Shown here in pieces: positions 26,060 through 34,946 of a stretch of 64,000 bases of DNA (position 1 is the first letter of the stretch; each line of letters starts with the position of its first letter). Origin of the DNA: CAZMSQ01 sp964569025. GTDB taxonomy: Bacteria > Bacteroidota > Bacteroidia > Chitinophagales > Saprospiraceae. Where the stretch lies: assembly GCA_964569025.1 (NCBI GenBank), contig CAZMSQ010000005.1, positions 47,282 through 111,281 on the forward strand. The letters are read 5' to 3'. A program made the translations under genes and the position numbers. The notes under the pieces were generated by a model that had not been told where the DNA came from, ran no database searches, and saw nothing but the letters and a program-made list of their open reading frames with translations.

Positions 26060-27487
26060 ATGAAAAAACTCCCCCTTCACTGGAAAATTATCATTGGACT
26101 GATTCTCGGCATCGTGTACTCATTTATGTCGAGTGCACTCGGATGGAATGAATTTACCAAAGATTGGATTGATCCATTCGGTCAGATATTTATCCGGCTT
26201 TTGAAGTTCATTGCCGTCCCTCTCGTGCTCTTTTCCATCATCAGCGGGGTAGCCGGCTTGCCGGATTTATCAAAGTTGGGCCGGATGGGAGGCAAGACGC
26301 TCATCGCCTACCTCCTGACGACCGTGGCAGCGGTGGGCATCGGCTTATTGCTGGTCAATATTGCGAAGCCCGGCAATGCCATTTCTGAGGACCAGCGCAT
26401 CCGCAACAGGCTGAAATATGAGGTGTGGGTGAAGAATACGAAAGGGGTAGACAAATTAGACGACCGCGCCTTTTTACGCAATCCGGAATATGCTGCCATG
26501 GTCGACAGTTCCATCCTTGCGGCGGTAGCTGCAGAGGGTAGCAATGTCGGGGTGGCAGAAAAAATCGAAGATGCCCTCGCATTCTCGGAGGCGGGCCCCC
26601 TGCAGTTTCTGGTGGACATTGTACCAGACAATATTTTCAAGGCATTGACAGACAGCAAGCTCATGCTGCAGGTCATCTTTTTCGGCATCTTCTTTGGGTT
26701 GGTGTTGGTGATGATTCCGAGGGAGAAGGCAGAGCCAGTGCGTGTGCTGATTGACGGAGTTAATGAGGTCTTTCTCAAAATGGTAGAGGTCACCATGAAT
26801 GCCGCACCTTTTTTTGTATTCGCCCTAATGGCCGGAGTCATCGCCCAGATGGCAGATACGCCGGCCCAGGTAATCGAAATTTTCAAGGGCCTGCTGAGTT
26901 ATTCAGTGGCAGTGGTGGCAGGTCTGTTTCTGATGATTTTCGTAGTCTACCCTGGCCTCATGCTGGTTATCATCCGCAAGATTTCCTATGGCAAGTTTTT
27001 CCGTAAAATCAGCCCCGCTCAGTTTTTAGCATTTTCCACCAGCTCAAGTGCAGCCACCCTGCCTGTCACCATGGAATGCGTCAGAGACAACCTCGGAGTG
27101 TCCAACAATGTCTCGAATTTCGTGCTCCCCATCGGCGCCACTGTTAATATGGATGGCACCAGCCTGTATCAGGCTATCGCCGTTGTCTTTCTGGCCCAAA
27201 TGCATATGGTCGACCTAACCTTCGGCCAACAGCTCACCATCGTCCTGACAGCCACTCTTGCCTCCATCGGCTCTGCTGCCGTACCCAGCGCCGGCCTAGT
27301 TATGATGATTGTCGTCCTCCAGTCCGTTGGCCTGAACCCCGCCTGGATCGCCATCATCTTTCCAGTCGACCGGATACTCGATATGTGCCGCACCGTGGTG
27401 AATGTCACCGGAGACGCAACAGTGTCGAGCATCATCGCCAAGAGCGAGGGGGAGATGGATTGGGAGATAGCGGGGGGGAGTAAATAA
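26060..27487 (+). CDS. Dicarboxylate/amino acid:cation symporter (DAACS family)
   Basis: The 475-residue inner-membrane protein has the GltP/DctA fold. Helical segments begin right at the N-terminus (WKIIIGLILGIVYSFM). The HP1-type serine-rich loop is STSSSAATLPVTMECV, followed by the cation/substrate motif NMDGTSLYQAIAVVFLAQ and, in the C-terminal region, the FPVDRILDMCRTVVNVTGDA helix with the conserved Asp and Arg/Asn. An insertion of about 70 residues between helices 3 and 4 is larger than in GltPh. Substrates are probably glutamate, aspartate or C4-dicarboxylates. ATG 26060 lies in a TATATTTTG-preceded spacer. Confidence 0.92.
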   Translation: MKKLPLHWKIIIGLILGIVYSFMSSALGWNEFTKDWIDPFGQIFIRLLKFIAVPLVLFSIISGVAGLPDLSKLGRMGGKTLIAYLLTTVAAVGIGLLLVNIAKPGNAISEDQRIRNRLKYEVWVKNTKGVDKLDDRAFLRNPEYAAMVDSSILAAVAAEGSNVGVAEKIEDALAFSEAGPLQFLVDIVPDNIFKALTDSKLMLQVIFFGIFFGLVLVMIPREKAEPVRVLIDGVNEVFLKMVEVTMNAAPFFVFALMAGVIAQMADTPAQVIEIFKGLLSYSVAVVAGLFLMIFVVYPGLMLVIIRKISYGKFFRKISPAQFLAFSTSSSAATLPVTMECVRDNLGVSNNVSNFVLPIGATVNMDGTSLYQAIAVVFLAQMHMVDLTFGQQLTIVLTATLASIGSAAVPSAGLVMMIVVLQSVGLNPAWIAIIFPVDRILDMCRTVVNVTGDATVSSIIAKSEGEMDWEIAGGSK

Positions 27488-27571
27488 TTATGAATTAAAA
27501 ATTAAAAATTAAAAATTATGAATTGGGTTGATGGAGAGGGGTTTTTAAATTGCGAATTACGAATTACGAAT
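27486..27571. repeat. AT-rich microrepeat block
   Basis: Downstream of the symporter three perfect ATTAAAA units (27494-27514) are flanked by two copies of AATTATGAATT (27486-27496 and 27514-27524). Further on, CGAATTA repeats occur at 27553-27571. Similar AATTACGAATTACGAATT blocks are widespread in intergenic DNA of many bacteria. No gene is seen in the 295-base spacer. Confidence 0.8.
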
Positions 27572-27609
27572 GAAAAAGAGGGGTGAATGGGGGGGCGGCC
27601 GGCGGACTG

Positions 27610-27642
27610 TTCGTCGGACGACTGTGAGGTCGTCCGGACGAA
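27610..27642. repeat. Strong hairpin with a core shared with the 17-bp repeat
   Basis: TTCGTCGGACGAC, loop TGTGAG, GTCGTCCGGACGAA: 13 base pairs with one bulged base. It is GC-rich and followed by ATAAAAAG, with no U-run on the plus strand, so it is not a classic intrinsic terminator. TCGTCGGAC in the left arm is also in the reverse strand of the tandem unit at 6979-7039. Confidence 0.7.
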
Positions 27643-27751
27643 TAAAAAGTTACTTAGCCGCATTCCGGGGTGTTTCTGGAAAGGATCGGAATGAATTGGG
27701 AAAAAAGGAAGTCAAGTAATTTTTTATTTCAATACCTTACTTTTCACATCT

Positions 27752-27759
27752 TATATTTG
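27752..27759 (+). promoter_or_regulatory. Candidate -7 promoter element for the BNR-repeat T9SS gene
   Basis: TATATTTG followed by C is an exact TAnnTTTG match, 24 bases before the ATG at 27783, leaving a leader of about 18 bases. Confidence 0.5.
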
Positions 27760-27782
27760 CTGAAGCAACAAAATGCGATACA

Positions 27783-30389
27783 ATGAATGCTTTGAGAATA
27801 CTTGTGGCAATTATCATGTGCGGATTGATAGGTGTGGGGGTGTATTGGATGTCTGGTCAGGAAAGTGAAGGTGGGTATCGGATTCCTGTGCCGACGGATG
27901 GCGTTGTGGCAGAGTTTCAGGGGGAAGAGGAGGGGCATGCGGATAGGCGGAGGGAGTGGATTGAGTTGATGCACCGGTCTGATCGGGGGGTAGACTGGAG
28001 GCAGGTGGAGATGGAGAATGCGTTTCGGAGGCATCAGGTGAGGAGGGGTTTGGCAGTGAGAGGAGGAGGTGACGAAGTATTTGCAAACGGGCATTTGGCG
28101 GGGGAGTGGAAAGAGCTGGGGAGTACCGACCAGGCGGGGAGTGTGATTAATACGTTGTATGATGCGGCGAATGATGAGATTTATCTGATTTCTGCGGGGG
28201 GGAGTTTATGGAAAGGGAAACGGGATGGAAGCGAGTGGACGGTTGTCAATCAGGATTTGCGCTTTAATGAGGGCGTATTGGAATGGATACCAAAAGCCGG
28301 GGGGCGCAGGATGGTGGCATTTATCGGGCGGATACCCCACTACTCAGATGATGATGGTCAAACCTGGACAGCGGCCACGGGAATCAGTTATACCGATAGC
28401 TGGGGGGCTTTTCACTCTCCGGTGGTAGTGGCAGATTCAGGAATTATCTATGTGCTGGCGAAAAAAGATTATTGGTCAAATATCAGGCTGTACCGGTCCG
28501 CTGACTATGGTGAAACATACCAGTGGTTTGGGACTATGACGACTTCGAATTTCGACAATTACCGCATGTTCTCTCCTCAGGGAAGCGATGAAGTATTTCT
28601 TCTGCAGCGGTCATCAGTAGATACCAGGGTGTATCAAATTGATCACAGTCAGCCAGCTTTGGCACTTCTGAACAAAGATGAGACGCTGACGCTCGGAGAG
28701 GCGAGGGCTAATCTGGCAGGTTATGTGACAGATTCTGTGCCTACCCTTTTTATCTACCGCCAAACCCCGGGAGAAAATCCTGGCTTGTATGTCAGCACAA
28801 ACCTTGGGGCAACATGGGAAAAGCGCGGCGAACTGCCAGCGCGCCCATGGGGGGTTGGGGTGTATGTGACACCTTCGAATCCGGATGTCATGTTTCTCGG
28901 GGAGGTAGAATGTTACCGGTCTGATGACGGAGGTGCCAATTGGGTGCGCATCAATCAGTGGTGGGAATATTACGATGCACCTGCTACCATGTTGCATGCA
29001 GATATGATGCACTTTGCAGAGTTTGAAACTGCAAACGGCAATCCGTTTTTGCTGGTCAGTAATCACGGCGGACTGAGCATCAGCGAAAATGGTGGCATCT
29101 CTATGGAGAATATCGCGCTCTCAGGACTGAATGTCAGCCAGTATTACAGTCTGAAAAGCTCTCCAGCTGCTCCGTATCTCTTCTTTGGGGGCTCTCAGGA
29201 TCAAGGGTTTCAAAGAGGTGTGACACTTGGAGAAGGCCCGTTCCAGATGAAGCAGCTTATCTCGGGCGACTATGGGCATATTGCCTTTTCTAAGGGGGGA
29301 AACAGATTGTGGACGGTCTATCCCGGGGGATGGGTCATTGTTTACGACAAACTGACAGACAATGGGCATTCTGCATCATGGGAAATGAACAGTTTGAATG
29401 AATCTGTGTGGATTCCGCCTCTGCATGAGACCGGTAATCCGCAGGAAGATGCCATTTTGATGGCAGGCGGCCATATTGATGGTTCTGAAGGGTCTCATCT
29501 GGTGCGGCTGACCTACCAAAGCGGTTCTAAGCAGGTCACTGCCAGTCAGCTTGATTTTGATTTTCGGGACGCTTCGGGAGGGGAGGTGTCTGCCATTGAG
29601 GTGTCTCCTTTCGATTCGGATCATTTGTACACAGCTACTACAAATGGACGGTTTCTCAGGTCTTTGGACGGTGGTGAGAACTGGGACCAGGCTGTCAACT
29701 TCATTCCTTCGGGGCACTATCTCTACGGGCAGACTATTCTGGCATCTCCGACTGTAGAGGGCCAGATCTATTTGGGGGGTAGCGGTTATGACGCTCCGCC
29801 GGTCTGGGTGTCAGAAGACAACGGAGAAACGTTTGTGCCTATGAGTGACGGATTGCCATCGACTCTGGTCTTTGAGATGTGTGCTGATCCGGATGGGCAG
29901 TTCTTATTCGCTGCTACAGAGGCTGGACCGTTTGTATATGTGATTGCAGAACAAAATTGGTTTGACCTCACAGGGATGGCGGCTCCCGCCCAAACCTACT
30001 GGTCGGTCCAATACATTGAGGGTCAATCAGGTGGTCCTGACCGTGTCCGATTTGGTACGTATGGACGAGGCGGTTGGGACCTGGAAATTGGGGACCTCAC
30101 GGTAAAAACAGAGACACCGGTTGCATTGACCGATGGTGGATGGACTGCTTTTCCAAATCCGGCCAATGAAAAGACGACTCTGCAGTATAGTGGCAGCAAC
30201 AATCATATGGTGACACATTATGAAGTCATCGACAGACAGGGACAACGCCTGTTTGGATCTGCAGTCAATACTGAGGTCATTGGACTCACAGAGATATTCC
30301 TCGGTGATATTCCCGCTGGATGGTACGGAATCAGACTCGTTAATGCGTCAGGAGAATCCGTTGCTGTCGTGCCGATTATCAGGCGGTAG
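27783..30389 (+). CDS. Secreted BNR/sortilin-like beta-propeller protein with T9SS sorting domain
   Basis: The 868-residue product starts with a hydrophobic signal or anchor (RILVAIIMCGLIGVGVYWM). The body carries many Asp-box/BNR-type motifs of the form S-x-D-x-G-x-T/N-W: SDDDGQTWT, SADYGETYQ, STNLGATWE, SDDGGANWV, SLDGGENWD and SEDNGETFV, as in VPS10/sortilin-like propellers. The last 80 residues have the type IX secretion C-terminal signature (TAFPNPANEKTTLQYSG, ending IPAGWYGIRLVN...VPIIRR). It should be exported by the T9SS and held at the cell surface or released. Ligand or catalytic role is unknown; no sialidase catalytic set was confirmed. It converges on the gene at 30400 with a 10-base spacer. 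Confidence 0.85.
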   Translation: MNALRILVAIIMCGLIGVGVYWMSGQESEGGYRIPVPTDGVVAEFQGEEEGHADRRREWIELMHRSDRGVDWRQVEMENAFRRHQVRRGLAVRGGGDEVFANGHLAGEWKELGSTDQAGSVINTLYDAANDEIYLISAGGSLWKGKRDGSEWTVVNQDLRFNEGVLEWIPKAGGRRMVAFIGRIPHYSDDDGQTWTAATGISYTDSWGAFHSPVVVADSGIIYVLAKKDYWSNIRLYRSADYGETYQWFGTMTTSNFDNYRMFSPQGSDEVFLLQRSSVDTRVYQIDHSQPALALLNKDETLTLGEARANLAGYVTDSVPTLFIYRQTPGENPGLYVSTNLGATWEKRGELPARPWGVGVYVTPSNPDVMFLGEVECYRSDDGGANWVRINQWWEYYDAPATMLHADMMHFAEFETANGNPFLLVSNHGGLSISENGGISMENIALSGLNVSQYYSLKSSPAAPYLFFGGSQDQGFQRGVTLGEGPFQMKQLISGDYGHIAFSKGGNRLWTVYPGGWVIVYDKLTDNGHSASWEMNSLNESVWIPPLHETGNPQEDAILMAGGHIDGSEGSHLVRLTYQSGSKQVTASQLDFDFRDASGGEVSAIEVSPFDSDHLYTATTNGRFLRSLDGGENWDQAVNFIPSGHYLYGQTILASPTVEGQIYLGGSGYDAPPVWVSEDNGETFVPMSDGLPSTLVFEMCADPDGQFLFAATEAGPFVYVIAEQNWFDLTGMAAPAQTYWSVQYIEGQSGGPDRVRFGTYGRGGWDLEIGDLTVKTETPVALTDGGWTAFPNPANEKTTLQYSGSNNHMVTHYEVIDRQGQRLFGSAVNTEVIGLTEIFLGDIPAGWYGIRLVNASGESVAVVPIIRR

Positions 30390-30399
30390 GACCTTCGTT

Positions 30400-31080
30400 T
30401 TACGCATTCGAGCTCCAGTCGCGCTGGAACCGAGGCAGGAGTTCTCCTTGTTCGTCGATCCAGTCAAGCAGAGCGTATGCATATCCTTTTCCGGGATATT
30501 TCATTTTTACCAGCACACCTCTTCGGTTTGCCAGTTTGTGGATGCTCCGTGAGAGTTTTCCGCTGATATCGCTGGCAGACATATCCATGCCATTGTTTCT
30601 GGCATAAGCCTGTGCTCGCTCGTTCAACTCTGAATTAATGAGCGTTGTACCAGCATCAGCAAGGGTGTCGAGAAGGAATGTATCCCATTGAGAAAGCCTG
30701 TACCCGGGTTTTTTCTCCCCAGAGGGAGTCCCAGTCTTTTTTTCTTTTCCTCCAGTTTTCTTTTTGCCCTTCTCTGCGATTATCTTTTCGTTTTCAGCTT
30801 TTGGCTTTCTGCCCCTCCGCTTGCGCACAACAGGTGCCTGCTCTGCCATCGGCAGACCGGAAGATGATTTAGCGGGGACATCAAGGGTTTCGAATTTCTC
30901 AACATCTACTGATCGTGGTGCTTCAAGCGGAAGCCTGTCGGGCATACCGAGCATTGATTGAAGTTCAAAAAGGGCCTCCTGTATTTTACCTGCCTGATAC
31001 TCAAGCTTCCGTAGTTCGGAATTGTATTTGCCAATCAGGTCGTTAATTTCCTGAAGTGAAAGAACGGATGACTTCTTCAT
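30400..31080 (-). CDS. Probable DNA-binding protein: coiled coil, AT-hook-like basic linker, C-terminal helical domain
   Basis: The 226-residue product has an N-terminal coiled coil (about residues 8-45, EINDLIGKYNSELRKLEYQA) and a long basic, low-complexity linker with an AT-hook-like RKRRGRKPK at about 88-96, then GKKKTGGKEKK. The C-terminal 90 residues (from YRLSQWDTFLLDTLADAG) look like a winged helix-turn-helix: helices, then LANRRGVLVKMKYPGKGYAYAL as a beta wing. It should act on the nucleoid or as a regulator. I know of no named family for the whole architecture. AAGGAA sits before the ATG as a ribosome-binding site. The 247 bases upstream hold no gene that I can support. Confidence 0.6.
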   Translation of the reverse strand: MKKSSVLSLQEINDLIGKYNSELRKLEYQAGKIQEALFELQSMLGMPDRLPLEAPRSVDVEKFETLDVPAKSSSGLPMAEQAPVVRKRRGRKPKAENEKIIAEKGKKKTGGKEKKTGTPSGEKKPGYRLSQWDTFLLDTLADAGTTLINSELNERAQAYARNNGMDMSASDISGKLSRSIHKLANRRGVLVKMKYPGKGYAYALLDWIDEQGELLPRFQRDWSSNA

Positions 31081-31327
31081 TTTCTAATTCCTTTTTATTG
31101 AATGGTTGATCGATTCGTCCTGGTACAAAGACTCAGTAATCCTCTCAATGTTTTGAGAGTGCGGAGGTAAGGCACTCGTTGACAAAGGTTCGATCTGGAG
31201 GTCAGCGGAACTGTTTGGCTGAAATGAGACGCAATCCTTGATAGCGCATCGATTGAATTAGTTTCGCTCCGCAAAATTAGAATAAATACACCAAATTCAA
31301 AGAAAAGTTCATATTGACCTGACATTA

Positions 31328-32227
31328 TTAATCGGTAGCGGCATGAAGATCTGAAAGGCTAATGACAAATCCTTGAATATCATAGGTTTCACGAAGGCTT
31401 TTTGAATAGGCCGCAGCTGTGGGGCGATCTGGAAAAGGGCCGAGAATGATTTTATAGATTGGATCAAATTCTGGTCCAGGCTCAATGCTAAGCAGAACAT
31501 TATCAAACCAATTGTCTTGAAGGTCAGCGATTTGTCTCATTGCATTGCGTTGATCAGAGAGATAAGCAATCTGGACACCGTAACCCTCTTTTTTTGGCTT
31601 TACGATTTTTATTTTATACAAATCGTACGTCTGAAACTTGTTGTTTGCAGGCTGTAACTCCTCTGGCTTTTGGGTCGGCCTGGAGTCCTGAGTGGTCGGT
31701 GATGAGGGCGAAGTCTTTTCAGGTTGGCTTTGGTCAGGGAGAGAGCCTTCATTTTCGCGTTCTTTGCGAAAAGCGGCTTCTCGAGCCATCTGATCTTTCA
31801 CCTGATCCGGGAGTCCGATTTTGAGCGGAGGAGATATTGGCTGTCCATTTTGGTTGAGAATTTCGATTTTCACCCTGATCTGGCCGGCTTTTTCCATGTC
31901 AAGGTCTGCAGCTGCTCTTCTTGAAATATCAATGATGCGCCCCTCGATAAATGGTCCTCGGTCATTGATGATGACCTCTACAGACTGGTTATTTTCAAGT
32001 GAAGTCACTCTAACCTGAGTCCCGAATGGCAGGGTTTTGTGGGCTGCAGTTAGCCCGTTTGTATCGTAAAGCTCCCCACTGGCTGTGGGCTTCCCATGGT
32101 ATTTATCGGCATAAAAGGAAGCGTAGCCAAACTCAAGGGCTGACTGTGCCCTGAGTACTGCCGAAGGGATCATAAAAAGTGCAAAGAGATGGAAGAACAG
32201 AGTGAGATTGATCGGAATTTGAATCAT
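31328..32227 (-). CDS. rlpA: RlpA-like septal ring lytic transglycosylase with SPOR domain
   Basis: The 299-residue envelope protein has a signal peptide (LTLFFHLFALFMIPSAVLRAQ), then a double-psi beta-barrel RlpA domain at about residues 32-125 with GYASFYADKYHGKPTASGE, TAAHKTLPFGTQVRVT and INDRGPFIEGRIIDIS, which are catalytic-domain signatures. A Ser/Pro/Thr-rich linker leads to a C-terminal SPOR domain (YGVQIAYLSDQRNA ... YKIILGPFPDR). In Pseudomonas RlpA cleaves naked glycan strands at the division site. The next gene downstream is about 247 bases away; rlpA and mnmA are divergent across 296 bases. Confidence 0.9.
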   Translation of the reverse strand: MIQIPINLTLFFHLFALFMIPSAVLRAQSALEFGYASFYADKYHGKPTASGELYDTNGLTAAHKTLPFGTQVRVTSLENNQSVEVIINDRGPFIEGRIIDISRRAAADLDMEKAGQIRVKIEILNQNGQPISPPLKIGLPDQVKDQMAREAAFRKERENEGSLPDQSQPEKTSPSSPTTQDSRPTQKPEELQPANNKFQTYDLYKIKIVKPKKEGYGVQIAYLSDQRNAMRQIADLQDNWFDNVLLSIEPGPEFDPIYKIILGPFPDRPTAAAYSKSLRETYDIQGFVISLSDLHAATD

Positions 32228-32417
32228 TATGTATTTCGTTTTGCGCTTATCCCGTTTTTGGAGCTCCAGATAGGAACACAGAAGGATTCAATTTATTGTG
32301 AGGAATATCGGGGCATTCATTTTTTTATTTGTCGCAGGAAGCGAAGGGAGAGGAGACTCTTAATTATCTGACCACTTGTATGAAGCCTCTCTGATGGCAA
32401 AAAAGGAGATTGTATCA

Positions 32418-32425
32418 TATCTTTG
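32418..32425 (+). promoter_or_regulatory. Candidate -7 promoter element for the mnmA operon
   Basis: TATCTTTG followed by CAT is an exact TAnnTTTG match in the 296-base divergent region with rlpA. It would give a leader of about 90 bases before mnmA. Apart from this the region shows nothing clear. Confidence 0.4.
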
Positions 32426-32523
32426 CATTTCGGTTAGCATGTGCACTGAGAACAATTCGAAGATTCTCACATTTCCCTATACGCAGAAAATTCTTTTCAG
32501 CCAGAGCAGAATAAATAAACAAC

Positions 32524-33636
32524 ATGAGCAAGAAAGGTCGGGTACTGGTGGCTATGAGTGGTGGCATTGACAGCACGGTGGCTGCCATGCTGCTTCATGA
32601 AGAAGGCTATGAGGTCATCGGGCTCACCATGAAAACCTGGGATTATGCGAACAGTGGCGGGTCCAAAAAGGAGACAGGCTGTTGTAGTCTGGATTCCATC
32701 AACGATGCCCGCCAGGTGGCGGTCGATATGGAGTTTCCGCATTTTATCGTCGATATCCGGGAAGAATTTGGAGATTATGTCATAGACAATTTTGTGGATG
32801 AATACCTCGCTGGGCGCACTCCGAATCCTTGTATTCTCTGCAATACGCACATCAAATGGGATGCCATGGTCAGGCGGGCCGATGCTTTGGATTGCGAATT
32901 CATTGCTACAGGGCATTATGCCACCATTCGGGAAAAGGATGGGCGGCGTTTTATTTCGCGCGGTCGTGATGAGCGAAAAGATCAGTCATATGTCCTCTGG
33001 GGACTGAGTCAGCATGCCTTGGGCAGGACCATGTTTCCGCTGGGCCAGCTTACAAAGCCCGAGGTCAGGCAGATTGCCGCGGACCGCGGGTACACGTCAC
33101 TTTCGAAGAAAGGGGAGAGCTACGAAATCTGCTTTGTACCTGACAATGACTATCGGGGTTTTCTCAAGCGTCGGGTCAACGGTCTGGAGTCAGAAGTGGC
33201 GGGAGGCCGATTTGTAGACGCCCGGGGTAACGACCTCGGGGAGCATCACGGGTATCCCTTTTACACAATCGGGCAGCGGAAAGGGCTCGGCAAGGCCTTT
33301 GGAAAGCCCATGTATGTCACTGAAATTCGCCCCGATACAAACACGGTCGTACTTGGTGAGGTCGATGAATTATTGAGAAACGGCATGCAGGTCTCACGCA
33401 TCAACTCCATGAAGTATGCTTCCATCCCTGACGGTCTGGAAGCCGTCACCCAAATCAGATACAACGATCCCGGCACTCTGAGTGTGCTGCGATCAGCCCC
33501 GGAAGGCAGGGTGGAGGTTGAGTTTTATGCCCATGCCAAAGGTGTTGCACCGGGTCAGTCTGCGGTATTTTATGAAGGCGATGATGTTGTGGGTGGAGGT
33601 ATCATTTTCGGGAGTTTTTCACGCCAGGCCGTGTGA
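32524..33636 (+). CDS. mnmA: tRNA-uridine 2-thiolase MnmA
   Basis: MnmA puts sulfur on C2 of U34 in Lys, Glu and Gln tRNAs with ATP and a persulfide donor. The 370-residue product has the PP-loop AMSGGIDST at about residues 10-18, the first active-site cysteine in NPCILCN at about 101, and the second in YEICFVPD at about 201. ATGHYA and DQSYVLWGL are other signatures. The C-terminal beta barrel domain is complete. It starts an operon in which the next gene begins inside its stop region (GTGA overlap) and rimM follows. Confidence 0.95.
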   Translation: MSKKGRVLVAMSGGIDSTVAAMLLHEEGYEVIGLTMKTWDYANSGGSKKETGCCSLDSINDARQVAVDMEFPHFIVDIREEFGDYVIDNFVDEYLAGRTPNPCILCNTHIKWDAMVRRADALDCEFIATGHYATIREKDGRRFISRGRDERKDQSYVLWGLSQHALGRTMFPLGQLTKPEVRQIAADRGYTSLSKKGESYEICFVPDNDYRGFLKRRVNGLESEVAGGRFVDARGNDLGEHHGYPFYTIGQRKGLGKAFGKPMYVTEIRPDTNTVVLGEVDELLRNGMQVSRINSMKYASIPDGLEAVTQIRYNDPGTLSVLRSAPEGRVEVEFYAHAKGVAPGQSAVFYEGDDVVGGGIIFGSFSRQAV

Positions 33637-34409
33637 GTATTCAGGATACTAAGTATGCTCTTTTCATGACGGTCCGCGTGCTCACTTGCGGCTGTTTCTT
33701 AGTCCTCATTATTTCCGGAATGGCATGCAATCGGGACGCTTCGGAAATAATTCCAGCAGACCCCGGCTATGACTATTTCCCGCTGGCTATCGGACAGTCC
33801 GCGGAATATGTTGTCGATTCCATTCTGCTGGATCCGGGGCCGGAGGGTACCGTGCGAGATACCATCAGGTCATTCCTTCGAGAAATAATCACAGACACCT
33901 TCCGCGATGCGGAGTACAATCTTGTATACAAGGTTGACCACTACTGGCGCCCTGCTGACTCCCTTCCTTGGATGCTCAATGGAACAGGGTTTTGTATGAG
34001 AGATCCTTATGAGGCTCATTATTGGGATGGTGCATTGCGGTTTGTGGCGCTGAGTTTCCCGATTGAATCCGGAAGGCGTTGGGATGGGCTGGCGCATATC
34101 AGTCCATACACCACGTTGGTTGTGGCGGGTGAGGTGCTCACACCATTCTCCTATTCTCCTTTTGAGCTGGTCACATCCGGTACGCCAATGACAGTTGGCG
34201 GAGTCAGATATGAGCAGACTTGCACCGTTGAGGCCAGTCAGGAAAATCTTATTGAAAAGCGATTGTGGAAGGCAGTCTATGCACGAGGCGCCGGGCTCGT
34301 TTTGCAGGAGTTTCAGGTCTATGACACGCAAAATCTGAATTCATCAGTCAGTTGGGATGAGAGAGCTGAAAAAGGGTTTTTCATCCGCAAAACGCGCATT
34401 GTGCCATGA
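33633..34409 (+). CDS. Lipoprotein of unknown function
   Basis: A predicted lipoprotein of about 258 residues. The lipobox is LIISGMAC, with an N-region MTVRVLTCGCFLV; if translation starts at GTG 33633 it overlaps mnmA by 4 bases (GTGA), while ATG 33666 would give a tighter signal peptide. After the cysteine the protein has a YDYFPLAIGQSAEYVVDS strand and beta-rich repeats typical of Bacteroidota hypothetical lipoproteins. It ends in ATGA shared with the rimM start. No catalytic motif was found. The operon position between two RNA-related genes does not by itself indicate a function. Confidence 0.8.
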   Translation: MSIQDTKYALFMTVRVLTCGCFLVLIISGMACNRDASEIIPADPGYDYFPLAIGQSAEYVVDSILLDPGPEGTVRDTIRSFLREIITDTFRDAEYNLVYKVDHYWRPADSLPWMLNGTGFCMRDPYEAHYWDGALRFVALSFPIESGRRWDGLAHISPYTTLVVAGEVLTPFSYSPFELVTSGTPMTVGGVRYEQTCTVEASQENLIEKRLWKAVYARGAGLVLQEFQVYDTQNLNSSVSWDERAEKGFFIRKTRIVP

Positions 34410-34927
34410 AGGGATATACTCAGGTCGGAAAAATCGGAACCACCCATGGAGCAGATGGGGAGGTCAATGCATCTATAGGAGAACACTATGTGGAGAGCGT
34501 TCTGGATGTGGGATGGATCTTTGTAGAGATTGATGGGCAGGCAATTCCATTTTTGCTCACCCATATCAGGAGCGGTAAGGGGTTCATTCTGCGATTCGAT
34601 GAGGTAGACACGCGGGAAGAAGCTGCCAGACTTACTGGTTGCGGACTCTTGTTAAAAGATGAGGATGTTTTGGTGGATGAAGAGTTTCAGCCAGAAAAAA
34701 GTGGATTGCAATACGCATATTTGCACGGGTTCGAATTGCGGGATATCGAAATGGGACGAATTGGAATAATCCGGGAAGTCCGGGAATATCCGCAGCAAGA
34801 GCTGGCCCTTGTTGAATACGATGGGCGAGAATTGCTGGTGCCTCTGCATCCGGCCCTCATTGAGGAAGAAAATGTGGCAGCAGGTTTTATTCTGATGCGT
34901 CTTCCTTCCGGTCTTATTGAATTGTAG
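34406..34927 (+). CDS. rimM: Ribosome maturation factor RimM
   Basis: RimM assists assembly of the 30S head through protein S19. The 173-residue product starts YTQVGKIGTTHGADGEVNA, the conserved N-terminal RimM barrel motif, and the C-terminal PRC barrel has GRIGIIREVREYPQQELALV and RELLVPLHPALI. Its ATG overlaps the preceding lipoprotein stop by 4 bases (ATGA), which predicts translational coupling. Length is normal. Confidence 0.92.
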   Translation: MKGYTQVGKIGTTHGADGEVNASIGEHYVESVLDVGWIFVEIDGQAIPFLLTHIRSGKGFILRFDEVDTREEAARLTGCGLLLKDEDVLVDEEFQPEKSGLQYAYLHGFELRDIEMGRIGIIREVREYPQQELALVEYDGRELLVPLHPALIEEENVAAGFILMRLPSGLIEL

Positions 34928-34946
34928 GAAAGAGAACTATCCCTGG

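Noticed and set aside
27610..27642. Rho-independent terminator for the symporter
   Set aside because: No T-run follows the hairpin, and it lies 120 bases after the stop; it fits a dispersed palindrome better.
31095..31325. Minus-strand frame between rlpA and the DNA-binding-like gene
   Set aside because: No signal, motif or good start context; likely random.
32376..32570. Small open frame before mnmA
   Set aside because: It overlaps the mnmA start in another frame and the -7 element; no ribosome-binding site or recognisable product.
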